NCBI GenBank assembly: GCA_014281115.1
Contig: JACONQ010000006.1
Location: forward strand, 2,356,001-2,420,000
Length of the DNA stretch: 64,000 nucleotides
Direction of reading: 5' to 3'
DNA from: Laburnicola sp. R22_1
Taxonomy: Eukaryota > Ascomycota > Dothideomycetes > Pleosporales > Didymosphaeriaceae
Shown here: piece by piece, positions 23,521 to 32,798 of the stretch
How the letters are laid out: each line of letters opens with the position of its first letter
Position numbering within the stretch: position 1 is the stretch's first letter
Translations under genes and position numbers: made by a program
The notes under the pieces: model-generated
The model's database searches: none
What the model was told of the DNA's origin: nothing
The model's input: the letters and a program-made list of their open reading frames with translations, nothing else

Positions 23521-23810
23521 GTGTTAAATAGGCTCTATAGCTAGCTATATAAATATTAATATCTAATACTTTATATTGGTAAGTGTGAAGGGTGTATAGG
23601 ATAATTATACAAGAAAAGGAAATAATATAATAGAACTAACTTGGTATTAATTGCTTATCTCTAGAGAGGATGCAAATAGAAAGAAGAAGATCCTATAGCG
23701 TATAGGCCGCGGCGCACAGGAATTATATAATCCCTATATAATACTATTGTGCGGTAATATTAAAACCTTAATACCCTTAGGTGCCCTAGCCTATACAGTG
23801 TATAGATAAT
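23521..23810 (+). repeat. Left inverted arm of the 3.2 kb element
   Basis: It pairs with 26,424-26,711. Differences are largely transitions. Confidence 0.75.
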
Positions 23811-24181
23811 ATATTTATTTAATTCTTTATACATATATATATTACTTATAAAATACGTATTTTTCTATTTATTATTTGCATAGAAAGAGAAAAGACATAC
23901 TATATATTTATTTAGAGAAAAGTCTTTTTAATTTAGTACTTAAAAATAATATCTAGAAGTATCTACCCTATTATCTAGCCCTATTCTGTGCAATAATTGT
24001 ACCTAGCACTATAGCTCTACTATATATAAGAACTATATAATTCTACCTAGAAGTTTACTACTATATAATACTTAGTTAAGAACCTAGGGCTAGAGTTACT
24101 ACTATAGTAGTAAGCGTACGCAGTGCCCCTAAGAATACTATATAACTACATAAGAAGTGCGCAAAAATAGCCCTTTTATTA

Positions 24182-24499
24182 TGTCAGATATCAGGTCACT
24201 GGAAATCACTGTGATTTCACTGTAAAATCCAGTAGTCACGTGCGTTCGATCACATAGTCTCCTTATAACGACAGTTAGTGTAACTTAGAGTGATTTTACT
24301 GTGAGATCACTATAAAATACACAAAGGAGACTGGCGTACTACTATTACACTACTCCGCACTATTACTAGTGCGTCTTAGCGCTAGATAGATATTGCGTAC
24401 GATAGCTGAGCTTCTCCGATAGAGATTACTCGACAATCAATTCATCATCAAATCCATCACTTTCATCTCATCTCATCAAAGATACTTACGTATCTAACA
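24182..24499 (+). repeat. Solo LTR (318 bp) with target duplication TATTA
   Basis: TGTCAGATAT...TATCTAACA, flanked by TATTA at 24,177-24,181 and 24,500-24,504. It shares internal blocks with D's LTR (AAATACACAAAGGAGACTGGCG, CGATAGCTGAGCTTCTCC) but is longer. No gag-pol is attached. Confidence 0.87.
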
Positions 24500-26423
24500 T
24501 ATTAAATAATCTTAGTAGCCTATAAATATAGGTTTATATTAGCTATAAGAATAATATTAATATTATATAAAGATAGATATGCGATACGCAACTTCTTAGC
24601 CTATTTTCTATAGTTAGTATCTATATAAAAGTAAAGAATAGAGAAACTTATATTAATAGAAATGCCTTAAATAAATATATAGTTTGCCTAGGAACTAGTT
24701 AAAAGAATAATATATATTCTTCTACCTAGAAGAGCTACTATAGTAGTATTAAAGCTAGGGAGGCCTAGCTAGTTAAGACCTATAAGTATAAGCGCTATTA
24801 TCTACACTAAGTTAGCATTATATAGAGATAAGATATTATATAATAAGGAATATAGTTTAGCACTATATAAAATAGGAAATTAGCTTAATAAAAAGAGAAA
24901 AGAGCTAGGAAAAAGAATACGTATAGAGAGATGTTTAAAGTAGAGAATAAGAGAAAGAAGAATAGAGAAAGGAAAGCCCATTTTATATACCTCTTCCTTC
25001 TATCTAGAGCCTTAATTTCTACCCCTTACTAGTGTTTGTCTTTTCCTTATCTAATATTACATAATTGCCTAACATTACTATCTAAATAAATAAAATAAAT
25101 AGGTCTACCTATTATATAAGAAATAAACTAAGTAAAAGAACTCTATATAAATAATATATTATTACTATAATCTTATTATTAACTGCGTAATCTTACTCTT
25201 AACTACTATTAGCTAAACTATATTAGGAAAATTTTTGTGTGCGTATAAGCACCTAGGGCACCTAAGCGGCCCTATATAAGACTACGCACGCCTACACACT
25301 AAATACGCTTAAAGCGCACTAGTAATACTACTTTTTTCTTAGTGTGTGTATGCGTAAAATTACGTAAGAATGCGCACCTATACTACTAGTGCACCTAGAG
25401 TAGCTAGGGTAGCTAGGGTATTCTAAGTGCCTATGCTACCTATAAAATGCTAATTAATAAGCAAATAAAGCTCTTTAATTAGCTAAAATTTAAAAAAAAG
25501 CTTAGTAAGCTACTTAGTAAGCTTTAAAAAAAGATTTTTAAAGTATAAAGTTAAAGTCTCTTACTAAATAGTAATTACTAGTTAATATAATAGTACTAAT
25601 TACTAGCATATTATATAGAACTTCTACCTAATCCTAAATTCTAGGTTTTATAGGTTTAAAAATAGAAAATATATAGTTTTATAATTATTTAAAAGAATTA
25701 GATTAGGCGAAAATTAGTAGCTTGGCAAACAACACTATTTTAAAAAGTATAAACTTTAATAACTTTTTAACTACTAACGTTATACTTTTATTAAAACCTT
25801 TTTAAAAATTTAAATAATATATTATTAGTACTATATGTTTATATATAAATATTACGTAATATATATAATAACTAGTAAAATAAAGAGTTTTTTATTAATA
25901 CTAACTAATTATGTAATAAAAATAGTATTTCTAAATTAAATAATTAAAGACTAGTATTTTCTCTATAAATGTATTAAAAAATTAAAATTATAGCTTTACT
26001 AGTAAAAAAGTTGTAAAGCTTTAAAAAAATTACTTATTTAAACTATTTATACACATCTACGTAAGTCTGCGTATATCTACGCATCTCTAAGTATTTTTAT
26101 GCTAGCAAATTACTTATATAAAAATATATAAGTATGCGCACGTCTACGCACGTCTACGCACGGTTAAGTAGCCTCTTTAGAAAAAACTTTCCTAATATAC
26201 TACTCTACTACTAATAAGTCTAATTACACCTCTAATAAATAGTAGTAAAGTATAATAAATAGTTACTTAATAGAATTTTTCTACTAACTAAAGTAGACTA
26301 GCTAGAGTAGAAGGCGTATAGATAGGAGAATAATAAATAGATAGGGTAAATATTAGCAAGTAGATAGTTTGTGCAGAGAAAGAGAGAACTATTAATAGTA
26401 ACTTTAAAATAAAAAGTTGCTAG

Positions 26424-26711
26424 TGTCTATATACTATATAGGCAAAGGCACCTAAGGGGATTAAGGTTTTAATATTATTATATAATAGTATTATATAGGA
26501 ATTATATAATGCCTATACGCCACAGCCTATACGCTATAGGATCTTCTCCTTTCTATCTGCACCCTTTCTAGAGATAAGTAATTAATACTAAGTTAGTTCT
26601 ATTATATTACTTCTTTTCCTTGTATAATTATCCTATACACTCTCTACACTTGCTAATATAGAGTATTAGATATCGATGTCTGTATAGCTAGCTGTAGAGC
26701 CCATTCAACAC
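26424..26711 (-). repeat. Right inverted arm of the 3.2 kb element
   Basis: Inverted counterpart of 23,521-23,810. The AT-rich part of the window ends here and normal composition begins. Confidence 0.75.
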
Positions 26712-26959
26712 CTGATGTATTTCTTGGTTTAACTACCTTGTTGTGTTGGCTAATTGTGGAACCGAGCTCGCGCCCGAGTTTCCGAATCTCTTGTGTCTAA
26801 CGGTCGACCTGTTGTATATACGATTAATATGCGCCAAAGCCGCTGTGGGATCTGGCACGAGGAATCACATGGTACCTTAGTTGGAATAGTGCAGGTATCC
26901 GAAGGCATTCAGAATCTGGATGGTTCAGCTAAAGACAAAGGCTTACGATGAGAACATAT

Positions 26960-27960
26960 CTATACACTGGTTGTTGCCACTGTAGACCCACAGTGTGTTA
27001 TAGGCTTGCTCCTTCTCCAAGTCGCGTTGGTTGTTCTTTTATTGTTCGACAAGGAGGCCTGGACTTGTTCGAAACCACTCTCCTTGTTGTAATGGCTCTC
27101 GCTGTTCTGTGCAATCTGAGGATCCTCTTCATAGACGGCGCTTGTTGCTGCGTATTCCATTTCGGTGACTTGCTGTGCTCGTTGGCCTTCTTGTTGGTTT
27201 TGTTGGCCGCTGTGGCCATGTAGGTTCTGGAACCGGCTCCAGTTGGGGGGTTGTTGCGACGAAGAGGCATTGCTGCCCGTATACTTCTGCATGGTGTGGT
27301 AGTTACTTCGTGAAGAGTTGGTCTGGCAGGCGCGACTACGCGGCTCCCGAGGTGCTTGTCTGGCGGCAGAGTCAAACACCTGCTGGGAGGCTTGTTGAGA
27401 GACTTGCTGAGGGACTTGTTGAGGGACTTGTTGGGGGACTTGTTGAGGGACTTCTTGGTGGGATGGCTGGATGGCTTGTTGTTGGCCGCCTGGCAGTTGA
27501 AAAGTTCCAGCTCGTTGGTCGGCCTCGTGTTGAGCTACGTGTTGAGCTAGTTGGACCAGCTGCTCTGGTGTAAATTGCACTCCGCGCGCTGCCCTATGTT
27601 AGCAAACGATATAACTTCTGTGATGTTGCAACTTACAGGCGAGGAGAACAAGAGCTTGGACCGTGCTTTGGAAGGCTTGTTGGGTGACTGATTGCTGTTG
27701 GCTGGCTACATTGGAAATTGCGGCCCGTTGGCCAACCTCTTGTTGCAATTCTCGTCGGACTGCTTCGACCAAGTCTTGCGGAGGAGCTAAACCAATCGCT
27801 GTGCCACGTTAGCAAACGCCACAGCCACTATGAAATGGCGACTTACATGCGACTCGACAGTCAGTCGGTATAGGGTGGAGACCATCGGCGGACTCTGAGG
27901 GGTGTTGTTGTGGCTGGCGCCACCGGGGTTGTTGGCTTCCACCACGGGCAGCATGGTTAG
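26960..27960 (-). CDS. Gln-rich protein of unknown function with a duplicated exon (5' end unresolved)
   Basis: Three exons can be read on the minus strand: 26,960-27,588, 27,637-27,798 and a 5' part right of 27,846. The 48-nt introns (27,589-27,636 and 27,799-27,846) both begin GTAAGT and share GTTTGCTAAC before the acceptor. The last exon is Gln-rich, with a PQQV repeat about six units long near its start. Exon 2 (APPQDLVEAVRRELQQEV) and the start of exon 3 (TPEQLVQLAQHVAQHEAD) resemble each other and sit in the same phase, suggesting an exon-intron duplication. The natural-looking reading of the 5' exon (PVVEANNPGGASHNNTPQ) enters exon 2 one base out of phase, so either the start model is wrong or there is a frameshift. 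I recognise no family. Confidence 0.5.
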
Positions 27961-28195
27961 GCTTGGTGTGTTATCGGGCAGCTCTAGTCAAGAAAGACTT
28001 GACTTGAGGGTTTAAGGATGTTGTACTTCAGTCAGGGAGAAACTATCTGTGGGTCAGCTTCTTCAGTCGCTCACCATATGGCATCCACATCTCGTCGCAT
28101 AGCATTTTACTTTCTTTCATTCTTCATTAGCTAAGGGTATAAATAATAACTCATTCCTCGTTTGGGCCGTCTCCCAGAGTCCTCCTCCCAATCCT

Positions 28196-28842
28196 TTAGT
28201 CCAACCCTGGACAGTTCTCTGAAAATTGGCTCGTAATATCTCCATAAGGATACGGATCAGTCCAGATGATGTCGAACCTGCAGGATTCATCAGCACACTG
28301 CGCTCTTCTCCCCTAATCGGAAAACCTACGCATCATCCGGGTACTTCGGAACATTCGGCTTCGGCGCTCCCAACTCTTTCACGATTTTCGACAGCGCGCC
28401 ATGCTCCCAGCTAATCAAGATGTTGCCTGGTCCTGTGTAGTTGTTTACCACGTCTGCGACACACGCGGCGTTGCCTCGATGGCACGAAGTGTCGATGGTG
28501 AGGCCGAGGTCGTCTGCCACTGGCTTGACCGTGTCGTAGGGCCGCTTGCGGCGGCCGCCTTGAAAGTCTAGCGTTAGCATCTCTCCTGAGGGACCAAGCC
28601 AGGATAGACGTACTTTTCCGGGGCTTCTGTGCCATGATATATGTGATGTTGTATTGCGAGTCTGCGCCGAAGACGGTGCGCAGACACTGGGCGCGCTGCT
28701 GGCCTGCAGCGTTGAGGTCGTTGCCCTTCGCGGGCTTTTCGCCATGCCGTATCATGTAGACGGTCGGCTCTGCGGACACGGCGGTGTGGAGTGCGAGTTG
28801 CGTCGTGACGAGGTAGGGGAGCTGCATGGTCGTAATGAGCAA
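28196..28842 (-). CDS. Secreted histidine-phosphatase (phosphoglycerate mutase-like) family protein, 182 aa
   Basis: Three exons (28,842-28,614, 28,567-28,330, 28,277-28,196) with introns of 46 and 52 nt (GTACGT...CTAG with a GCTAAC branch site; GTAGGT...GCAG) give 183 codons with consistent phases. An N-terminal hydrophobic stretch ending near AVSAEP looks like a signal peptide; translation may start at the second Met (residue 6). The RHGEKP motif supplies the phosphorylated His, and WEHGAL holds the second His of the fold. The C-terminus (WTDPYPYGDI, ENCPGLD) is typical of a fungal branch of this family and is found only when the second intron is removed. The substrate is not predictable. 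No neighbour suggests a pathway. Confidence 0.85.
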
Positions 28843-29206
28843 GCTGATGGAATAGTGGAAGACCCGCGGAAGGTAAGTAGGAGCGACAAGACTCTGCGTG
28901 TCACTCTTGTGAGGTGGTTAGGTGGGCGGCGCGCGTCCAGTGTTTCGGGTTTGTAACGGGTGTTGGGGGGATGGGTCAGGCCAATTAAGGCAGGCATGGC
29001 GACCCCCGAGTGTCAAGCCTGCCGAAATGCGACAAGCCTTCCCAAGCTTTTCGCGGGCCGTGGGGATCCTTGAAGGTGTGCTGCCATCTGCGTGTCATCC
29101 ATTCACCGGCATGATTGCTGTCGCCGCTGGAGGCGCAGTGGAGGGCTGAAACATCTGCATGGGATATCCCCAAACTCTAAAATTTAGCGAAGCATCCTTC
29201 ACGCTA
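28843..29206. other. Intergenic region upstream of the phosphatase gene
   Basis: About 360 bp of normal composition between the phosphatase start and the left TIR of pogo copy 3. No gene, repeat or clear TATA box was seen. Confidence 0.6.
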
Positions 29207-29208
29207 TA

Positions 29209-29257
29209 CCGTGCCCGTGCGCGCAGCGACCCACGTCGCGCAACGCCTCACGAACAA
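29209..29257 (+). repeat. Left TIR of pogo copy 3
   Basis: It pairs with 31,288-31,335, with a handful of mismatches in the inner half. Confidence 0.88.
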
Positions 29258-29360
29258 CATGCTCACCACTTTAAAGATGAGGTTATTAAGCCACCCACAA
29301 TAACTATTATTACAAGATACTTTAGTGGAGTAATAGAGTAATGCTTGCGATTAAGTTATA

Positions 29361-31237
29361 CTATTTATATTTACGCGGAAGGTTAATAGTACGGCCACAA
29401 GAGTTGATTTTAGGTGGAGCCTCTGGTGCAGCTTCTGGGGACGCTGCGACAGCTGCAGAGCCGCCACCGCGTCTCTGACGCTTAGGCTTTAATAGAGGAG
29501 GACCTGAAGCTTTGCGCTTCCTGTTTTGGGTAGTTTAAGATGCTCTCTTAGTGTTTTGGGCTTCGATTCGAGCAGCGCGCGCGGCCTCTTTCTTGGCCTT
29601 CTCCCTCTCCCTCACCACCTTGGCTGCCTCTCTCGCCACACGTCTCTCCTGAGCCTGCTGCTCTCTATAGAGCTTGGCAGCAGCTTAAAGCTCCTTCCTA
29701 TTAGCCTTTGCAAGCTGCTCTTCATGCTCTTCTTGTTGTTTCACTGTCTCTCGTGCACGTGCCTCTCTAATCTTACGCGGAGACCAGAAGACGGCACCAC
29801 CGTGGTACTCCTCTCGCTGCTGCAAGTCAAGAGGTTTGCCGCGCTTCTTATGCTTCTTCTTAGCAGTGAGAGCCTCTCTCAGCCCATCGTTCTCATGGTG
29901 TAGCAGCTCGTTTTGCACTTGGAGTCGGTGGAGCGTTTGGGAGAGCGACTTTGACTCTTCTGCGGCGGTATCCCTCACTGCAGAGCGTACGAGACGCTCC
30001 ATCTGACGCCAGTCGCTCTCTTTGGGGGCTGAGGGATCTGCTTCACCTTCATCCTGCTCCCTGGATCCCTCTCTCTGGAAGCGTTTGAGTATAACCTCTG
30101 GCTCCATGGGCCATATACCAGTAGCTTCAAAGGACTTGAGGATAGTCTCTGTCTTGAACGAGGACTCCCACGCTCTCCAGAATAGTGGGAAGAAGTCTCC
30201 CTTCTTAACTGCAATAAGCCCTTGGGTCTTCTGGAGGTGAGTGGAGAGCTCCTTGGAGTAGGCGGCGGAGAGAGGTTTAAACATGGCTACGTCGAGAGGT
30301 TGAAGCGTATAGGTGGAGTGAGGGGGAAACACGGCTAGGAGGATGCGATGGGAGTCGCAGTAGTCAATAAACTCCTTCGTAAGGTGACTGCCATGGCCGT
30401 CAAGTATGAGGAGACGCCAGTCTCTCCCTTGGCGCGCTTTCTGCTTCGTGCAGCGGTTGAAAACCTGCTCTAGCCATGCCAAACCAACGTCGTTATTTGT
30501 CCAGCCAGATGGAGATGAGGTAATAAAGACGTTGTGCTTCCCTGCTTTAACGTCGGCCACCCAGGTTGACTGCAGTGACTCAGATGACGCTTGAAAGATA
30601 AGACCGGGCGGCAGAGCACTCCCATCCGCGCAAACAGCTGCTAAGAGAGTTATCCATTTACGAGAGCCATCTTGGAGTGGTGCTTGCACCTCCTTTGACT
30701 CCCATTGCCGTCGACTAAACACTCGTTTTGAGCGTCCTGTTACACCAATCATAAAGCCCTTCTCATCCATATTGTAGGTGTGGGACGGCTGTATGTTGTA
30801 CTGCCTCATCTTACGAAGTAACAAGTCAAAATATAGTTCGTACTTAACGTATGAATCAGCTTTGTGGCGGCGAGAGTCCATCCCAGAGGACCATTTGGAG
30901 ACGAGATGATCGCCTTGTCGATGGAGAAAGCGGTTAACCCAAGAGTCGCTCACGCTCTCTGTGGCTACTTGGGACGCGAGATTTTTATCATCTCTCTCGT
31001 AGGAGGCAGCCCTCTCTTTGTAAGGTTTTCAATGTATTGTACGAGCTCTAACTCTTGTTGTGGGTTGAGTATTTGTTGATCGCGATCCTTAGCTTCCCGT
31101 GGGCGCTGACGACCCTTGTGTCTTCGGGTCAGCGTACTGTACGCCACACCGAAGTCACGAGCAATTGCCCTATATGAAAAGTGTTCTCCTGGTTCCAGCG
31201 ATTCGATTGCTGCAATCGCGTCATCGATCGGTGCCAT
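29361..31237 (-). pseudogene. pogo-family DDE transposase, one frameshift and two nonsense codons
   Basis: The ATG at 31,237 opens a psq-type HTH (FSYRAIARDFGVAYSTLTRR) and then a CENP-B-type HTH. A one-base frameshift at about 30,980, in an A run, separates this from the 422-codon block at 30,953-29,685. That block carries all three catalytic Asp residues: YNMDEKGFMIG, LILDGHGSH and TLQPLDVAMF. After the TAA ending that block the same frame continues through a basic coiled-coil-like stretch to a second TAA and finally the TAG at 29,361-29,363. Both stops would be CAA (Gln) before a C-to-T change. The catalytic core is intact, so this is the most recently active DNA transposon in the window. 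Confidence 0.92.
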
Positions 31238-31287
31238 GGTGATGGAGTTACGAGGTGTTGAAGTTTGAGAGTTGTCTGGTGTTTTGG

Positions 31288-31335
31288 TGTTCGTGAGGCG
31301 CTGCGCGACGTGGGGCGTTGCGCGCACGGGCACGG
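31288..31335 (-). repeat. Right TIR of pogo copy 3
   Basis: Inverted counterpart of 29,209-29,257, ending GGGCACGG before TA. Confidence 0.88.
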
Positions 31336-31337
31336 TA

Positions 31338-32798
31338 GCTAAGGTGCGGGAACCTCTGCGCAGAGACTAACCGTATCTTGCTTTTACAAAGGTCTACAGA
31401 TAGAGAAGTCTAAATTCGGAGACCGGTAGGGAGTGAGCCGGCTCTCAAATCGACGACTCGGAGGCGCAGGGAGAGGAATAGGTCCGTAGACGACCTTGGA
31501 GAGCCTACCAATCACCTGAGAATTGGCTAGATTAACAAAAGAAATCTGGAACATCGTGCTCTTTCGTCTACGCAATTACAGGTTCCAATGTCAGCCCGGT
31601 AACCATGGATAGAGAGTTCTCGTACATATCGTCCATCTTCTTGACGTATTCCCCTCTGTTTTTGCTCTCTTGGACAGCCTCAATGTAGTCGTTCTTCGCC
31701 TATACATATGTAGTAAGCTCGCTTTTAACCTCTATCCCAACTGCTGCTCCGCACGGACATTGTAGAAGCCGTCCGATTGTCTAAGAAGGTGCTCCACTTC
31801 CATTGAAACACCACTACGGTACCTGTCGCGCTGCTGAGCGAGATAGCATCTGGACTGCTCAGCTGGCTGCTTGAAGAAGTCTCACTTATCCATATTAGTA
31901 GATATCTATGATCAAGAAGACTTCGCGCACTCTCGGTACACGGTATAATTAGTAGATATCATCAAATAAAATGGAGCCTCTTCTCCTATTTGCATCGCCT
32001 CTCTGTCGCCGTAATCGGCATGGCAGCGTCCACGCGATGATGCTCACGGAATGACAAGCACTCGCTCTCTACATTAACAACTAGTCTCTCAAGGAGTGTT
32101 CGACAATCGCAATAAGAGAAAAACCATTGTCCAATCGAATCGTGGCATCAGCCAAACATCTCCGCCTTACCGGAGGCAGGTGCGCCCGACGGCGCTAGTT
32201 TTCGCTTAGCGCTGTCAAGAGCGCTTGGCCCCACACAAAGTGTATGAGGCCCAGAGGGCGAAACGATGCAAGTAGAATGACTGTTAAACAAAATCAAGAT
32301 TTTTAAAGTTCCGGCTACGAGGCGCAGTAATGGCATATTTGACATGTTTGTAGGCTTTGCTAATTATAAGTATTGCGTTTGGATCCGGCGCTCTGCTTTA
32401 CGGTTCAGATGTGCGGTCGACTCCGGATCGGATGTGGCAGGAACGCTGCCCAGGTGGGTACTAGCGCCGGATATGGTTATCATGTGATATGGGTATCCCC
32501 GGCAACGGGCGGCCCGGGGGCCCCGGGCCTCACATGCTAGATGGCTCCTTAGCTTATACAGCATACCATGATTTACCCTATACTCGGCCCCTCGCCGTCT
32601 TCCATTTTTCTCCGAAAAAGGCCGTGCTCGCCTTTGTCGGAGAACAGCCGCCTGGGGCCGAGTACCGTTCCTGTAACAAGCTGTAACGACGACGAACCGC
32701 GATAGTGAACATAATTATATGATTGCCTGATATTAAAAGAATGCTCAGTGCAACTGCTTACGAGGCGATATTACCTTATCTACCCAACCGTAGATGTA
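31338..32798. other. Intergenic stretch with one weak gene relic
   Basis: No intact gene is seen. A possible degraded coding stretch lies on the minus strand at 31,500-31,893. The rest, including the GC-rich run near 32,510, shows no ORF, repeat or RNA gene that I can support. Confidence 0.5.
31500..31893 (-). pseudogene. Possible gene relic of unknown function
   Basis: From an ATG at 31,893 the minus strand reads like protein (DFFKQPAEQSRCYLAQQRDR, then MEVEHLLRQSDGFYNV) with an early TGA and a later TAG. A shift of frame then gives DYIEAVQESKNRGEYVKKMD before another stop. Charged helical composition and repeated reading-frame damage suggest a decayed gene fragment. No family is recognised, and chance is not excluded. 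Confidence 0.3.

Larger units (their letters stand above)
23521..26711. mobile_element. 3.2 kb element with ~290-bp inverted ends, no ORF
   Basis: 23,521-23,810 and 26,424-26,711 are inverted copies of each other at high identity (for example AAGATCCTATAGCGTATAGG in one and its complement in the other). The outermost bases are GTGTT and AACAC. The interior is very AT-rich without coding remnants and contains a solo LTR at 24,182-24,499. A DNA transposon of long-TIR type, or a non-autonomous derivative, fits best. Two independent copies of one small repeat in opposite orientation is the alternative. I could not find a clean target duplication. Confidence 0.6.
29209..31335 (-). mobile_element. 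pogo-like DNA transposon, copy 3 (2,127 bp), little decayed
   Basis: ~48-bp inverted ends (29,209-29,257 and 31,288-31,335) begin CCGTGCCCGTGCGCGCA. TA lies on both sides (29,207-29,208 and 31,336-31,337). The TIR differs from those of copies 1 and 2, and the transposase belongs to another pogo subfamily (MAPIDD-type N-terminus). Base composition is normal, unlike the left block, so RIP has scarcely touched it. Confidence 0.92.

Noticed and set aside
26998..27573. Overlapping ORFs on both strands in the Gln-rich exon
   Set aside because: The repeat CAACAAGTCCC and its complement keep other frames open. Only the frame compatible with the two 48-nt introns is kept.
28326..28842. Reading the phosphatase gene as a frameshifted pseudogene ending at 28,326
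   Set aside because: Two short introns with standard sites restore one frame and add the family's conserved C-terminal end, so the gene is intact.
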